Notes: generated by a model not told the origin, from the letters alone. Positions 9,619-21,640 are shown, counted from the stretch's first letter. The stretch is DNA of 64,000 nt from Exophiala sp. HKRS030 (GCA_023897205.1 JAHWDD010000004.1:1054001-1118000), one strand, 5' to 3'. Made by a program: numbers and translations.

Positions 9619-12450
9619 TCACGCGTTTCGCAAACAGTCTTTCAAAAATTTCGCCGCCAGGAACGCCATATCTGATTTGTTTGCCAGGTTGAGCAGTCCC
9701 TCAATACAATAGCTGCATCTCGTCCTCAGCTGATACCGTTCATCATCTTCGTTGGACCAAAGCTTATCGGTCCACTGATCCCAAGACATCAAATAACGGA
9801 TGAAAATGTAGCCGGCTCTGCTGAAGGATTGAATCAATACCACTGTCCAAGGTTCTGACAACAAAGCAACCTGGTTGACAGGGTACGAGAATTCTCGTGC
9901 CTTTGGAAACGATAGAGAAGGCCCATGAAGAGAGCATCGACATAACTCGGATACAGTGATTGCGTTACTCCTCCTCATACTGTTCGAAAAGTCCGATGTC
10001 CTTCTTATGTTCCGCTGAAATGTTTGGCTCAGACCTGCCTGGTCCATTTCTTCCACCGCATCAGCGAGTAACATTGCACCCAGGTGCCAATGCCCTGCGA
10101 GAACAATATACCAGGACTGGATGCGAGGTGGAAGGTCGTGGTGGTTGGCGATGCAATACGAAATGAATTTCCCGTACGTGTCGTTCCAGAAAGCATACAC
10201 GCCCAGTGCTTCGTCGACTGCGAGTTCTAGATCTTCACTAGTTGCTCGTCTTGACATTAGTTTTTGGATGCGACCGACTTTGCGGAACAGCAGAACTTTG
10301 ACGGGTGCTGCATCACACAAAATGGTTGATGCCTCCCCAAGACTGAAATAAAATTGACCCTGATCACCACATTGGAAATATCGAGATCTTGACTTTTCAA
10401 GAAATAACGTTCCCCACAGATCGCTTGACATGCTTTCGCGCCGTGTTTCTGAGAGTGAATCGGGAGTCCAGCCATCCAAATCAAAGGTCTTTGCTGAGTT
10501 CTGCTTTGTACCTTGCGATTTCTGTGCGTTTCCGGAATCGCAGGCATCCCAGGGGTCGGAGGATTCAATTTTACTGTCTTCATCCGAGACCACGAGAGGG
10601 CGTTGCAACATCGCAGAGGAAATGGTGTCGAACATTATTGCGAGCCAAGACAAGAGCTTGAAGGTTTCACGATGTTCTTCCGTTGGAATAGGAGTCGAAT
10701 CAGTGGTCTGTACAAGATTGAACGACCTCGAATTGCGCGAACTTCTGCCTTGTAAGGACTGTCGCCGCTGGCGCCGTTCCCATGTCCAGCGAGAAGCTAT
10801 CAGTTGCCTCAGGGCAGCCTCGAGGTATATTGGCGGGCCATCGGCATTGATGATGTCTTGGAGTACTTGCCATCTAGACTCGATGTCTTCTTTGCCTGAA
10901 AGTGGCCCGTACTCGCTGAAAAGGTCGCGGTCGATATCGGCCTCGCTTCCATTGAGGCGCGACCTCCAATTCGAATTTTGTATCCAGTCTTCAAGCTTGA
11001 GTGGCTTTTGGGTCAAGGAGAAGATGATATTCGCGAAAGCGACACGGTACGACTGGACGCCCGCTGCGTTCTGCAGTGCTTGACGTGCCTGGTACCACAA
11101 CGTTTCTTGAACAGACCTTCCAAATTCGTCAGCAGCTGGCAAATGCATGTCTTCGTGTACATTCGACATTGATCCTGTTGATGAGCTATAGTTTCTCATA
11201 TCACCCCTCGGTCCAGCTTGCGCCCACTGCACTCCGAAAGCCATGACGGCTGCATGCAATGCCTTACCCGCCAGTGAACTGTCGGTCTTGCTCAACCCCT
11301 TCCCTGGAATGCTGTTTAAAAAGCGATCCAGGCTGCAAACTCGAGCATATATTCTGTTCGACCACTGCGGGCCCCATATGGCAGAGTAGTTGTTCCCTGT
11401 ATGGAGTTGGCTATCAGGTTTTTGTGAAAGGGTATAAGGACAATTTCTCTCTGTTAGCCAGCAAGACAAAGCGTTTTCGAAACTGTCATGGTACACATGC
11501 AACCAGTTCTGCGCTAGCAACCACCGGTTTGTACCAGAAACCAAACTTTCTCCAGACAGTATAGATGGCGAAACATGGGTTTCAAAAGTACTACATGCTG
11601 GAGCTGTAAATGGCTCTGTTGAAGGGAAGAGTAATCCATCGCCCTGTGGCATTGGAAAGCTGATATCCCCAAAGCTTGAGGTGTCCTGTGTCCAACCGAG
11701 ATCGGAAAATTCGAGGCCATCATCTGTCGAGGTCCCTCCGCTCATGAGATTCTCGATGCCTGTGTTGTCGATATGCCAATCAGATCCTGACCCACAAGAG
11801 CCCAATTCTTGATTACGCCAGGTTGGGTCTTGTTGTCCCGTACGGTCTCCATGCCAGCCAGAATCTCCCAAGGCCTCGTTCGCGATCGGGTTGAAGTCCC
11901 AACTCTGTGTCTGTTGGTCAAACTTCGACCCGGCTTGACTCCTCCGGGTGTCTGAAGGATTTGCTAATTGAGGAGTATCAGTCTGGAACATGACTTGATC
12001 TCTCGACAAATGGGCAGTGCTGCGATGCTGCTGCTGCTGCTGCTGCTGCTGCTTTTTCTTGACTCCATCGGCTGCTTTGTATGATGGTATATCCTGGAGC
12101 CATGAGAATGTGCAATCCCGACCACTTTTTTGGCAATTGCTACACTTGGCGGCGGAACCTTGTTGTCTCTCTTCGCGGTTCACAGACTTTGCGTACGAGG
12201 ATTGCTGTTTCCGACCGTCCATGAGGACAGTCCCAACGGTATGGGCAGCATCGCAAGCTCGCTTTGCTTTTCGACATTGATCACAACTGCTGTGCTGCTT
12301 ACGGCGAACCCTTCTGATAACGACATTTCGGTGTTCCATGTTGGGGTTTAGTAAACGGGTTCGGGGATCAATCATCACACTCGCAAAGTCCTCAGAAGAA
12401 GATGCCACTTGGTCCGGCAGAATTTCAGCCCAACATCGGCGATTCTCCAT
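9619..12450 (-). CDS. alcR: AlcR-like Zn2Cys6 transcription factor
   Basis: Intronless frame, 943 residues from the first true ATG at 12450. A later ATG at 12339 would place the zinc cluster close to the N-terminus, as in A. nidulans AlcR. The zinc cluster is CDQCRKAKRAC, then a loop, then CSNCQKSGRDC followed by TFSWL, which matches AlcR rather than Gal4-type clusters. Further AlcR-like blocks are the ENALSCWLTE-NCPY region, RPLVVSDEDS, a SWYIVLAGHWHL segment and EPWTVVLIQSFSRAGYI. A nine-glutamine run is encoded by the GCT/AGC repeat near 12027-12053. AlcR activates ethanol-utilisation genes and itself; the target pathway here is not known. Oddity: the loop between cysteines 3 and 4 has 36 residues, against 16 in A. 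nidulans AlcR and fewer in most C6 proteins. Confidence 0.9.
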   Translation of the reverse strand: MENRRCWAEILPDQVASSSEDFASVMIDPRTRLLNPNMEHRNVVIRRVRRKQHSSCDQCRKAKRACDAAHTVGTVLMDGRKQQSSYAKSVNREERQQGSAAKCSNCQKSGRDCTFSWLQDIPSYKAADGVKKKQQQQQQQQHRSTAHLSRDQVMFQTDTPQLANPSDTRRSQAGSKFDQQTQSWDFNPIANEALGDSGWHGDRTGQQDPTWRNQELGSCGSGSDWHIDNTGIENLMSGGTSTDDGLEFSDLGWTQDTSSFGDISFPMPQGDGLLFPSTEPFTAPACSTFETHVSPSILSGESLVSGTNRWLLAQNWLHVYHDSFENALSCWLTERNCPYTLSQKPDSQLHTGNNYSAIWGPQWSNRIYARVCSLDRFLNSIPGKGLSKTDSSLAGKALHAAVMAFGVQWAQAGPRGDMRNYSSSTGSMSNVHEDMHLPAADEFGRSVQETLWYQARQALQNAAGVQSYRVAFANIIFSLTQKPLKLEDWIQNSNWRSRLNGSEADIDRDLFSEYGPLSGKEDIESRWQVLQDIINADGPPIYLEAALRQLIASRWTWERRQRRQSLQGRSSRNSRSFNLVQTTDSTPIPTEEHRETFKLLSWLAIMFDTISSAMLQRPLVVSDEDSKIESSDPWDACDSGNAQKSQGTKQNSAKTFDLDGWTPDSLSETRRESMSSDLWGTLFLEKSRSRYFQCGDQGQFYFSLGEASTILCDAAPVKVLLFRKVGRIQKLMSRRATSEDLELAVDEALGVYAFWNDTYGKFISYCIANHHDLPPRIQSWYIVLAGHWHLGAMLLADAVEEMDQAGLSQTFQRNIRRTSDFSNSMRRSNAITVSELCRCSLHGPSLSFPKAREFSYPVNQVALLSEPWTVVLIQSFSRAGYIFIRYLMSWDQWTDKLWSNEDDERYQLRTRCSYCIEGLLNLANKSDMAFLAAKFLKDCLRNA
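12027..12053 (-). repeat. trinucleotide repeat coding for polyglutamine
   Basis: Nine GCT units in a row (CAG-type on the coding strand). They encode the Gln run just after a Lys triplet in the AlcR-like regulator, about 20 residues after the zinc cluster. Such tracts vary in length between strains. Confidence 0.9.
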
Positions 12451-12680
12451 CGCCGCCCCGTAAGCACAACTCGCATCCTGCTCCGCTGGCAACCGACCCC
12501 GCAACAAGGAGAAAAAGGAACGCGGGGGAAGGGATCCTTTCTATATCAGGCCTTACCGAGTGAGGCATTCTCTTACCATCATCGAAGATCGTTGCTTGGG
12601 CTTGTCGCGATATACTCCGCAACTGCATACCTCTGTCGGGATCGGTAAGCCTGAAAATTGTGTCTTGCTTGCGGTCTACT
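12451..12680 (-). promoter_or_regulatory. leader of the AlcR-like gene with four WGCGG sites
   Basis: Four WGCGG cores lie within 225 bases of the first ATG: CCGCT at 12483, CCGCA at 12499 and 12617, and TGCGG at 12670. Fewer than one is expected by chance. A. nidulans alcR is autoregulated through such sites (established); autoregulation here is inferred. Confidence 0.45.
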
Positions 12681-15600
12681 CTTGAAGTATTCTAGCATCA
12701 CCAACTAGGAAGGGACTTTCCCTCGATCCGGGTTTGATCGACATTTCTCAACAAGCCCATCAAACAGCTCAATGTGATCAAAATCTTGTTAGTTATTTGA
12801 ACACAAGAGGGTGTGTTCCGGAGTTTGATGCACCATGCGAATAGTGACCTTGATGCATTGAATGTCTCTGTTATATCCAATGGTACCTGGAGAAGAGTTA
12901 GCTTTTGTCCGGCGCACGGGACTTCGCCGCCTCTATGACTTTCTTCTTCGAGGATACATCTGTCAGCCTATCGACCATCATTTTTTTCAATGGAAGCTTG
13001 GTATTGTGCTTCGGACACCAAGGACGGGGTGCGATCTTGGCTTCAGGTTTCACCGGGTCATCATCTACACTTTTGTTATCTGACAAGGCTGGCTTTATCT
13101 AGACAAACCCTTTGCAGAAACTAACCTAGGACTTGTGTCCATAAGCTGACCAGCTGTTCAGCTGTCCATCTATCGGTGCCCATACTAGTCATCGTTGCCT
13201 TAAACGGTAAGTTCCGAAGTAGCAAAGGGGAGCGAGCGGTGAGGCCCATGGTCAGCCCCTTGCAAGGCTGAGAATCGGCGCACACTATCACGGAGGTCAT
13301 CTCTGCATGGTATCGCCCCATTTCAGTCAGGCTGCAGTTTAGTTGCAGTGAATGAGACCTGGCGTCAGCCACACTCAATGTTCTCACTTCTCAACAATCC
13401 TTCTACGAATGTCGGAACAGAGTTGAAACACAAACCTATGCCTAATCATACCTGCTCGAGAACCCAATTGTCCCTGCTGAGCACAGGTAGAGTCGGCCAA
13501 GTTTGCCCCAGAGTTCCCCCTGCAAGACGATAGAGACCACATCTTCAACAGTAGGCGAACTTTGCTCCCTCGAAGTACGACTAGGGACAGGAAAGGTCGG
13601 ATCTATAGATTTGCTCGAAGACACCATTTTCTCCAGACTCCTACCGACTACACATTCTGACTTTTATTCGTTGGATGATTCATACGAGTGGTGCCACCAA
13701 AAGCAGGAATCGAACCACTCAAAAGCCCACGATCTGCAGGCGACGTGAATGGGTGGAATGGTGGGTGCATAACCACCCTGGTCAGAAATTCCTTTTGGCG
13801 GAATGAATCAAATTACCGCTATTGTGATTTTGGCGGTGCCCCCGAGTGACTTTTGGCAATTCCTACAAAAGGACCCAGAGTGTGCGTGCACGGCTCCTCG
13901 GGCAGAAACGACCAGGTTCAGTTTGAGGTGGACTAAAGACGTTGTGTCTATCAGGAAACTGTACGTACATTGCGACCCACACTGTCGCTTCGTCCCAGCA
14001 CCATCCGTACTCCGTATGTCGATATCGGGCGTTCGGTGACCGGGGGGCCATCACCTCGAGAGGGCAGCGAAGCAGGTGCTAGGCAAAGTGGTCACTACCT
14101 TGCATTATCGGCATGAGGTGGTGTCGACCCGCCAGGATGCAAGGGAGTTATCCTTGGTGCGCGTCCAACACGGTGGAGGCATGTGCTCTCAGCCTAATTG
14201 AACCCTGGGTGAGCCCTCTCGCGCCATGTGTGTCAGGCTCTGTGCAGGTGGGAGGCGCACACTGTTGATGCGTCACCGAATTCTCAACACAAGTGGGCAT
14301 CCATGCCCTCCTAGCACCAGCCCATTACCTTTTTAAAGATGTTGTCGATGATGATGAGTCCTCTATACGAGTGGCTTGCAACAAGGTTGTCTTCTTACTC
14401 CGTACGTGTCCCTGATCCAGACACCTTGGAAAAGCAAAAGAAAAAAAACAGGGAAGAAGGTCGGGGCCTGTATTTACTGTTCTTTTGTTTCTGTTTATAC
14501 TTTGCTTTTTCAAAAAAAGAAAAAAAGAAGAAAAGAAGAACCACTCTAGAGCTCATGAATCGGAGCCTCTTCTGTTAAAGTATTGATTTTGTCACAAAGT
14601 CTTTCAGGTGACGGGTCCTGATTTGAAAGAACCCTGGAGTACCATCTCTTAGGATGAATAGTAAATCGCCTACCAGAGAGGTTGATCACTTCTGTTCTTT
14701 GTTCACACCACACCGGTTTCGTAGTTTACCAAGCTGAGATGGTTACTTTCCCGTATCCGTGCCGTACCAGGGAAGTCTACAAGCATCACCCATGCTGCAA
14801 CTTGCATATCCGTGAAACGGGAATTTTTGATCGGTTCAAGAACATGTCACTGTTAGAGCCTTCACCGCCCCTTTGAGTACCTGCCCACAGACCCTGGTCT
14901 ACAAAAAAAACCGGAAAGAAAAAGCAAAGCAAAATGTTGCATGAATCCGAATCGGCACATGGGGGCCAGGGAAACGCGCACCCAACGCTCCGTACCTTGC
15001 ATTTTGGCGTTACGGATGGGAAAAAAAGGGGACAACGTGAATTAAAAAAAGGCGAGGCCAGCAAGCGAAGCAATATTAGGCGAAGAGGAAGGACACTCGT
15101 CAAGGAGGCTTCGGATGGAGGGGGGGGGGGTGATCAATCACCCTTTCCCACCACTCAAACTACTGTACAGAGGGATGGAGGGAGACCAGGATGTCCCTAC
15201 TTGTAAGTTGTTACCGAGTATAACCAAATCACCAAATTGCCAAGTCGAGGAGATGATGCAGCAGCTCTACTCACTCACTCCCTTGGTAGATGCAGGTGTC
15301 GTCGATGGTCAATGGCAACCACCATCTCCATACCAGGCCAAACTTCACCCAAAACCCGGTGACCTCTGAGCGTGCTGTACACACCTATCAGAGCATCTTG
15401 CTCCCTTCTCACACCTCACATCGTCACGACCTTTACTCGGTACCATTTGCGCCGTGGATAACAACTCATCGGATTGGTTTGCCTTGATAGTGGCAGCGAC
15501 GGCGCTGACACCCGCTCAAGCTCAAGTCCTCAGCAGGCGACGACAAAATTTCGCACCACTGCCAACATGACCCAACACGAGCGAGGATGGAGCAAGTCCC

Positions 15601-15889
15601 ACGTCAAGTCCTATTTGCTGCATAACCGCTTTCACCATTCCTTGTCATCCATTTTTTTGGTCCCAGTCCCTCCCAAATAAAACCATTCTGAAAACCACTA
15701 CTTTTTTGGGTGCATCAAGGAAACAAAAACCCAGTAGATTCGATCCTCCCAATCGAGGTTTTGATGAGGTCAACATCCAGGTCATTTCCTCAAATACAAG
15801 TTAGAAGTGTGTTGTTAGACGCCATTGTAGAAGAAGTCCGTAGTAAGAAGAAGATGTGTCCATGTGTGTGGGACTCGTCAAGAGCCGTT
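12681..15889. other. gene-poor 3.2-kb region
   Basis: No protein family, tRNA or rRNA was recognised. Two exact TACTCCGTA motifs (14008, 14396) lie here. The region contains an A-rich tract (14434-14535) and a run of ten G near 15119-15128. Open frames are short, mutually overlapping and of low complexity. A non-coding transcript or a long 3' UTR of the Gbp2-like gene cannot be excluded. Confidence 0.4.
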
Positions 15890-17882
15890 TCACATCATTT
15901 GGTCTTGTGTCATTCCTCCAGTAGCTTCTTGTCCCTCCATGTCGTTGCCATTCGCATTGGTGTACTTGACAAAGGTCAAGCCGAGGGGGCGGCCGCCGTA
16001 CATGTAACCAGAGAATTTCGCTGTGTCAATGGTTAGCAGCTTCCTCATTGACAACAGGCGATAAGACTTACAGATGGCAGTTTCGGCATTTTCTGGGCTG
16101 TCGAACTGAACCACACCGGTTCCTTTCGAGCGTCCATTGGGTTCGTACTGGATCTCGGCGCGCTCGACCTTACCAATAGTCGTGAAGAGTTCGACCAAGT
16201 CGTCGTTGCTGGTGGACCACGGGAGCTGCAAACAGTCGTCAGCACAGAGGTAGCGTACGAAATCGACGTGACCATAGTACTTACGTTCCGGACAAAGATG
16301 ATCTCACTTCGCTCCCCTCCATAGGTGGCATAGTCGGTGAAAGGATTGGGTGCGACGGGCTCTTGAGGAGCTGCAACTGGTCCGCCGCCACCATATCCAC
16401 CGCCGCCGCCGCCGCCGCCATAACCACCACCTCCGCCATACCCTCCACGGCCATAGCCGCCACCTCCGTATCCTCCACGACCCCCAAAACCACCACGGCC
16501 ACCGCCATAACCGCCTCGCATGCCGTAGCCGCCACCGTAACCACCGCGACCACCGAAGCCCATACCTGGTCCACTGGTTGCATAGCGATCCTCACGGACT
16601 TCGAGAGCGCGGCCATTCCAGTCGTAGCCATTGAATTGATTGATTGCGTTGCGAGCGTCGTTAGCGGACTCAAATGCAACAATACCGGTACCTTTGGGTC
16701 GGCCAGTGGCGTCCATGTGGACATCGGCTCGGATGACGCCGCCTTCCTGCGCTACACAATGTAAGACAGGTCGACCTTATGTCAGTAGAGATGGGGCTTA
16801 CCAGCGCCACGGAACAAGTCTTTCAAGTCCTGCCAGCCGACATTGAAGGGGAGCTAGAGTGCGATGTTAACTATGACCTCCCACGACAAAGGGTATTTAG
16901 ATTGAGAAACAAACATTGGAGATGTAGAGTTGACGGCCACCGCCGCCGCCGCCGTAGGGGTCACCTCCATATCCTCCACCACCGAAACCACCTCGTGGTG
17001 GGCCGCCCATGCCACCGCCGCCACGGCCTCCTGGTGGGCCGATGAATCGTGGCTCAGTTTCGCGGTCCTGATAGGAAAAACAGCAGTTAGAGAAGAATAA
17101 GCGTCAACAGAGCTGAGAATGTCATACTTCACGGACATAGACGAGGCGTCCCATCAGACTCTGATTGCTAAGTGTTTGAATAGCTTGTTGGGCTTGATCC
17201 CTAGTTGCGTATTCCACAATCCTGCGAAAGTCAGTAAGAGCAACATGGCCGGTTGAGAGGATCAGCATACCCGCATCCCTACAAAAAAACCCGAGGACCA
17301 GGTCCAACCCGTCAATCCAGCGTCCAACAAAATAAAACCAAGAAAGAAAGACCAGTAGAACCAGCCGCATCACACAATGGCGCCCACCTTCGACATTCCA
17401 TTTGGAAGTAGTAAGACATCGGCAAAGAGAACTTCTCCAGCTATTTCCCCATTCAGCAACACTTCACAAACATCGACTCTGGTGATGAACTAACCCTGTC
17501 TCATGAAATCTTTCAGATGATGCCATTTGACGTCGTAAGCCAAATTGCCAACATAGACCCGACGGTCTTGCTGAGATGATTCGCGCACCGATTGCATCAT
17601 TTGTTCTTTTGCAGCAGCACGGTCTTCGCTTGATCGATATGAGCCTCCGCCTCTGCCGCCGTAGCCAGACCCTGCGTATCCTCCGGATGGATTAGGTGCT
17701 CCGCTCATGGGACTTCGGGATCGGCGTTCACTGCGACGGTATTCGTCACCTCGACTGCGAGAGCGGCTACGAGGAGAGTAGGAGCGGCGGCTGCGTCGAG
17801 GGCTGCGCGATCGGCGACGGGGTGAACGAGATCGGTCTCTCTGTGTGTAATTGTCAGAATAATGTCGACTCAAGGTTATCAT
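15890..17882 (-). CDS. Gbp2/Hrb1-like RNA-binding protein (SR/RGG, three RRMs)
   Basis: Nine exons are proposed: 17495-17882, 17388-17440, 17271-17278, 17128-17221, 16915-17067, 16802-16853, 16285-16751, 16072-16225 and 15890-16020, summing to 499 residues in frame. The N-terminus is an RS/RGG region (RDRSRSPRRRSRS and SRSRSRGDEYR). RRM1 has RRVYVGNLAYDV and GCGIVEY, RRM2 has RQLYISNLPFNV and GTGIVAF, and RRM3 has EIIFVRNLPWS and GTGVVQF. A long Gly/Tyr/Arg-rich linker lies between RRM2 and RRM3. This layout is that of yeast Gbp2/Hrb1, which bind spliced mRNA during nuclear quality control and export. The start is uncertain: a GT-AG intron just upstream of RDRSRS (acceptor near 17840) could join a further 5' exon. 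Confidence 0.88.
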
Positions 17883-20800
17883 AATGCACGAAGAGTGAGG
17901 TTGGATTCAAGAGACGCGCAAGTGAATCCGAGACACCGTTGCACGTGGAAACGAAGGTTCGTGTGATTGTTGTGCAGGTGAGGAAGATGGTGAATTTCGC
18001 CAGTCTGTTTGCTGCGTTGCTGGTGAAGGACATAAGGCAGAAGTGGAGTCTCCAGGCCAAATGACAATGGGTTTGAGGTGAATTTGGACATCACCTCAAT
18101 CCCGGTTCGAATCATCGGCGGTTTCGATCTGTGTTCGAAACAAGAGATTGTGTCACTTACTGTACGTCCAAAGAGTCAGCCAAATCACAATCTCAACCAA
18201 AAAATGATCAAACGAAATAAACAAATGAAGGAAGAGTGAGGTGGGCAAGGACGATTTTCGTGCAGTGGAAGTGATCAGAGCAGAATTTAGGGCAAGACAA
18301 GGTATTGAGGGACAGGCCAATACGGGGACGGAATGGCGAAACTGGGGCTGAATAGACTGATGAATGAAAACGCACCCATGATGAATGACTGCCGAGAAGT
18401 TGCGCTGCGGCCGGTTTCAACTGTTGAGCTCTACGAGATCAGGATCGCATGCACGAGAATGCAGGAGGGGAGGGGGTTAGAGGCCAGCTAACAAGGTTTC
18501 CCGAGTTGTACAAGGGCTGTCAGGACAGTTCTTTGAACGTGAGCAGCTCGATTTGTCTCGGGGGCAGGTGGAGCAAATTGCAAGGCCACCAAAAGGATAG
18601 AGTGGCAGGATTTCTTTCGAACCTGGCAGAGCCTCAGCTACGCATCCACAAGAGAGTGAGTCGCTCGACGTACGTCTTTCCCACTGCAACTCGACTGTAA
18701 GGTCCGGGTGAAATTTTCGATGGGCGTGCGAGCACAGCAGTACAAAGGCGGGGCGGCGTGAGAACAAGCTAGAGCGAGAAGCCCGGTGGAGATGCGTTTT
18801 CGCAGGCTTGAAACTCGCTGCTGTGCAAAGGCGTTGCTATTGGACACCGGCGTGTTGATATGGTGGGAGGAGGAGTGGCCTATTCCTGCAGTATGATGCT
18901 GCAATGGGAAACCCTGTATGCCCACACCTCAGTCAGCATTTTCAGCTTCTTCTATTCCGCACGAGTTATCATCCTTCCAGCACTCGATTCCAGCGAGTGC
19001 CTCCGTCGCCGGACTCTGGAAAAGGCAGCGCATGGTGGGCTCGTCCCATCTAGGCTTCGCGCAGGCTCTGTGACTGTGTCTTCTCTTGTGATGACCGGGG
19101 CATGTCTGACCAACCAGTGATAGTGACCGAACAAGACTAGTGGTCTTGCGTCAGAACCGTACGAACAGGGGGTATGCTTCGGCAGCAGTACCCAATGGAG
19201 ATTGTTCGAGGTTAGGAAGGTGCTGGGAAGGGTGTTGGGAGGTTTCTGTCCGTGATGGAGTCAGCAACATGGACTCGTGCGTGTCAGAGCCTGGACGGCA
19301 AGCATTGGCCGTTCGCTCAACGTGGAAAAGGGAAGCAATCGGGCAAAGATACCGTAGTAGGCGACAAGGGTTTCAAAGGCCTGCAGCTATTTGCGGACAC
19401 GGCGCGTGCAGGAGAGGGATTGAGCGAGAGGAGGTGCAGGAACAGTGTGACGGCGCGGTTGGGAAGTGGAAGAGACGTTCTTGATCTGTGAGTGGGTGGA
19501 GGCCTTGGCGCTAGTGACTGTGCCTCGCCAGCCAGAGAGAGAGTGATGAGCTTGATTGATTATTATTGAGTGATTCTCCCGCTGCTCCTGCATTTTCACT
19601 GCGGAGTTCTCAGGATTAGGAGGAGTATCTTCCTAAGGAACTACGGAGTACCGAGTCACTTGTTGGTATGCAATTCTACTCGTTATCCTCGCTCTCGATT
19701 CACACTTTATTCTGCCCCCCCCCTACTTACGAAGTACGACGCCCGCACTCCTTGTATCTTGCTACTCGTGCTCCATACTCGTACCCGTCATCCGAGCTGC
19801 CCACCCACACAATGTGCAAGCCACCGGAGCATCCATCGTGCCTCTTCCATGTCCGTCACATTACGCAAGATTGGTTCAACAGCGAAGTGAGGAGAGTACG
19901 GAGTACTATACAGATCATATACGGAAGCTCAAATTGCTCAGGCTTGTTGTCCATTTGAGTACGGCTCCGAGTCGGCAAACAATCTGCCATGCCCGAGTTG
20001 AGCTTGTACATGTACTGTACTTCATCACATGGAAGCGTGCTCAAGGTCCTCAATCAACAAACTTAGTCGTGCATGTCTCGCACTAGCGCAAGCTGCCAGT
20101 CAAGGTCGACCAAGGTCCATTACTTCAAAGGTCTTTGTTCCAGCCACGCCTAAATCGAGTACCTCTCTAGATGCGGTCCCTCTCCTCCAGTCATGAATCT
20201 AGTATGTCGGATTGCAAACACCATGACTCGTACGGAGTACTCTTTCACAGACTTCTATCATGCGGGGAGTCCCAAGCCGGTTCTACTCTAATGCAAGGCG
20301 ATCTGCCGTCGCAATCGTGTGCAACGCAAGACAGTGTTCTGGAGGGGAATTGACGTCCAAAAGACCAGGGGGTCAGCACATTGGCTAGTAGGCTAAAAAG
20401 ACGGCCGCCTATATTGGTGTTGGTCCCGAGGCACCGTCTGCAATGATCGGCATCCCCGGCCATGAGAAGTGGTACCTCCTTGAAACTAACTACAGATATT
20501 TGAGCCTACCATGCAGCCGCGCCGACACAGACACGAGAGGTACGATCTCGAGCTACAGTACACGAAATCGTGTGCAAGCATAACCCAGAGCGGGTACCCT
20601 AAGTGGCGGGCTAGTAAACGTCTTCCTGCACGTCGCAAAACTAAATGCATCGAGGCCTACCTGACTGACCTCCCAAGTTCGGTTGCTCAGGTCAAGTCCA
20701 AGCAAGCCACAAGTGGCCATAGATGAGGGGTGAAGCAATGACCGAGAGAAGCAAAGCACATGGAAGCGGAACAACTGACCTCCACTTGAGTTGATATCAC

Positions 20801-21640
20801 TTCTTTCGTCACAGACTTGGTGCTTTCCGAGCTGTGGTTTCAGCACACACGACTACGAGTGTCGGCTATTTTGGATGAAAACTTTTTGTCACGCTCTCGA
20901 CCATCATTGAGACCTTCTACTCCGTACAGTAGGTAAATAGAGCTCGAAGCTTATCAGGCGCAGTTTTACATAGTCTATGGAGTACGAAGTTCAGCCACCC
21001 TGCATGCACTGTATTTCCCTCCGGCACTTTGACTGCCGAACTGCTGCAACGATATGGAGCATTCGGGGCAGACCACCACTCCGTAAAGACTTTAGCACGC
21101 GTAGTAGTCAAGACAAGGTGCTGCATGTGTAGCATGATCCTTGTCCGCACGGGGAGTTCGGCACCGTCTTTTGAAAGCACGGTTGACCCAAACAAGCGCA
21201 CATATGAATGATCATTCGAATCCCTGTTTTGTACTACAACTGGTGAGAGAGGCCATCGCCAGGCCTGTATATTCATCTACCGTGTTCGTGATAATTCGTA
21301 AAACAGCCGGAGGGTCGGACTCGAGGTGGCCGGCTCCCGAAGCCGATAAGGCTGAGAAGAGAGTAGGAGGGGGAAAAAACCAACTTCTCTCTGCTTCTCG
21401 CTCAGACAATAATGTCGCAAGCAAGCCACATGCTGTTTTAGTCTCGACCGACGGAGAACGAGACGTCGAAGGCCACCTTACGCGCAACCTGTACAGTAGC
21501 TTGCCCGGACCAGCGGACCGTTTGTAGATCACCTAGCCTGTCCATTAATGCACATCATTTTCGTCGCTTAGCCACTTTGGCAAGCTATCTGAACGTCAAC
21601 TACAACATCATCGTCGACCCCCCTCCCCGTCCCCCAAGCC
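17883..21640. other. gene-poor 3.8-kb region
   Basis: Divergent spacer between the Gbp2-like gene and COQ9. The first 500 bases probably include the Gbp2-like 5' UTR; a donor-like GTAAGTG near 18160 on the minus strand hints at a leader intron. Four exact TACTCCGTA/TACGGAGTA motifs occur at 19642, 19897, 20231 and 20918. None of the many short frames has a recognisable domain, and no RNA gene was recognised. Confidence 0.4.

Noticed and set aside
13690..13725. Possible tRNA 3' half on the minus strand (GGTTCGATTCC-like B box followed by a CCA-like end)
   Set aside because: The T-stem does not pair beyond two bases, no A box or anticodon arm is found upstream, and a genomic CCA is not expected in a fungus.
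18095..18118. Second B-box-like word GGTTCGAATCA
   Set aside because: Only one T-stem pair forms and it lies in the leader of the Gbp2-like gene; no cloverleaf.
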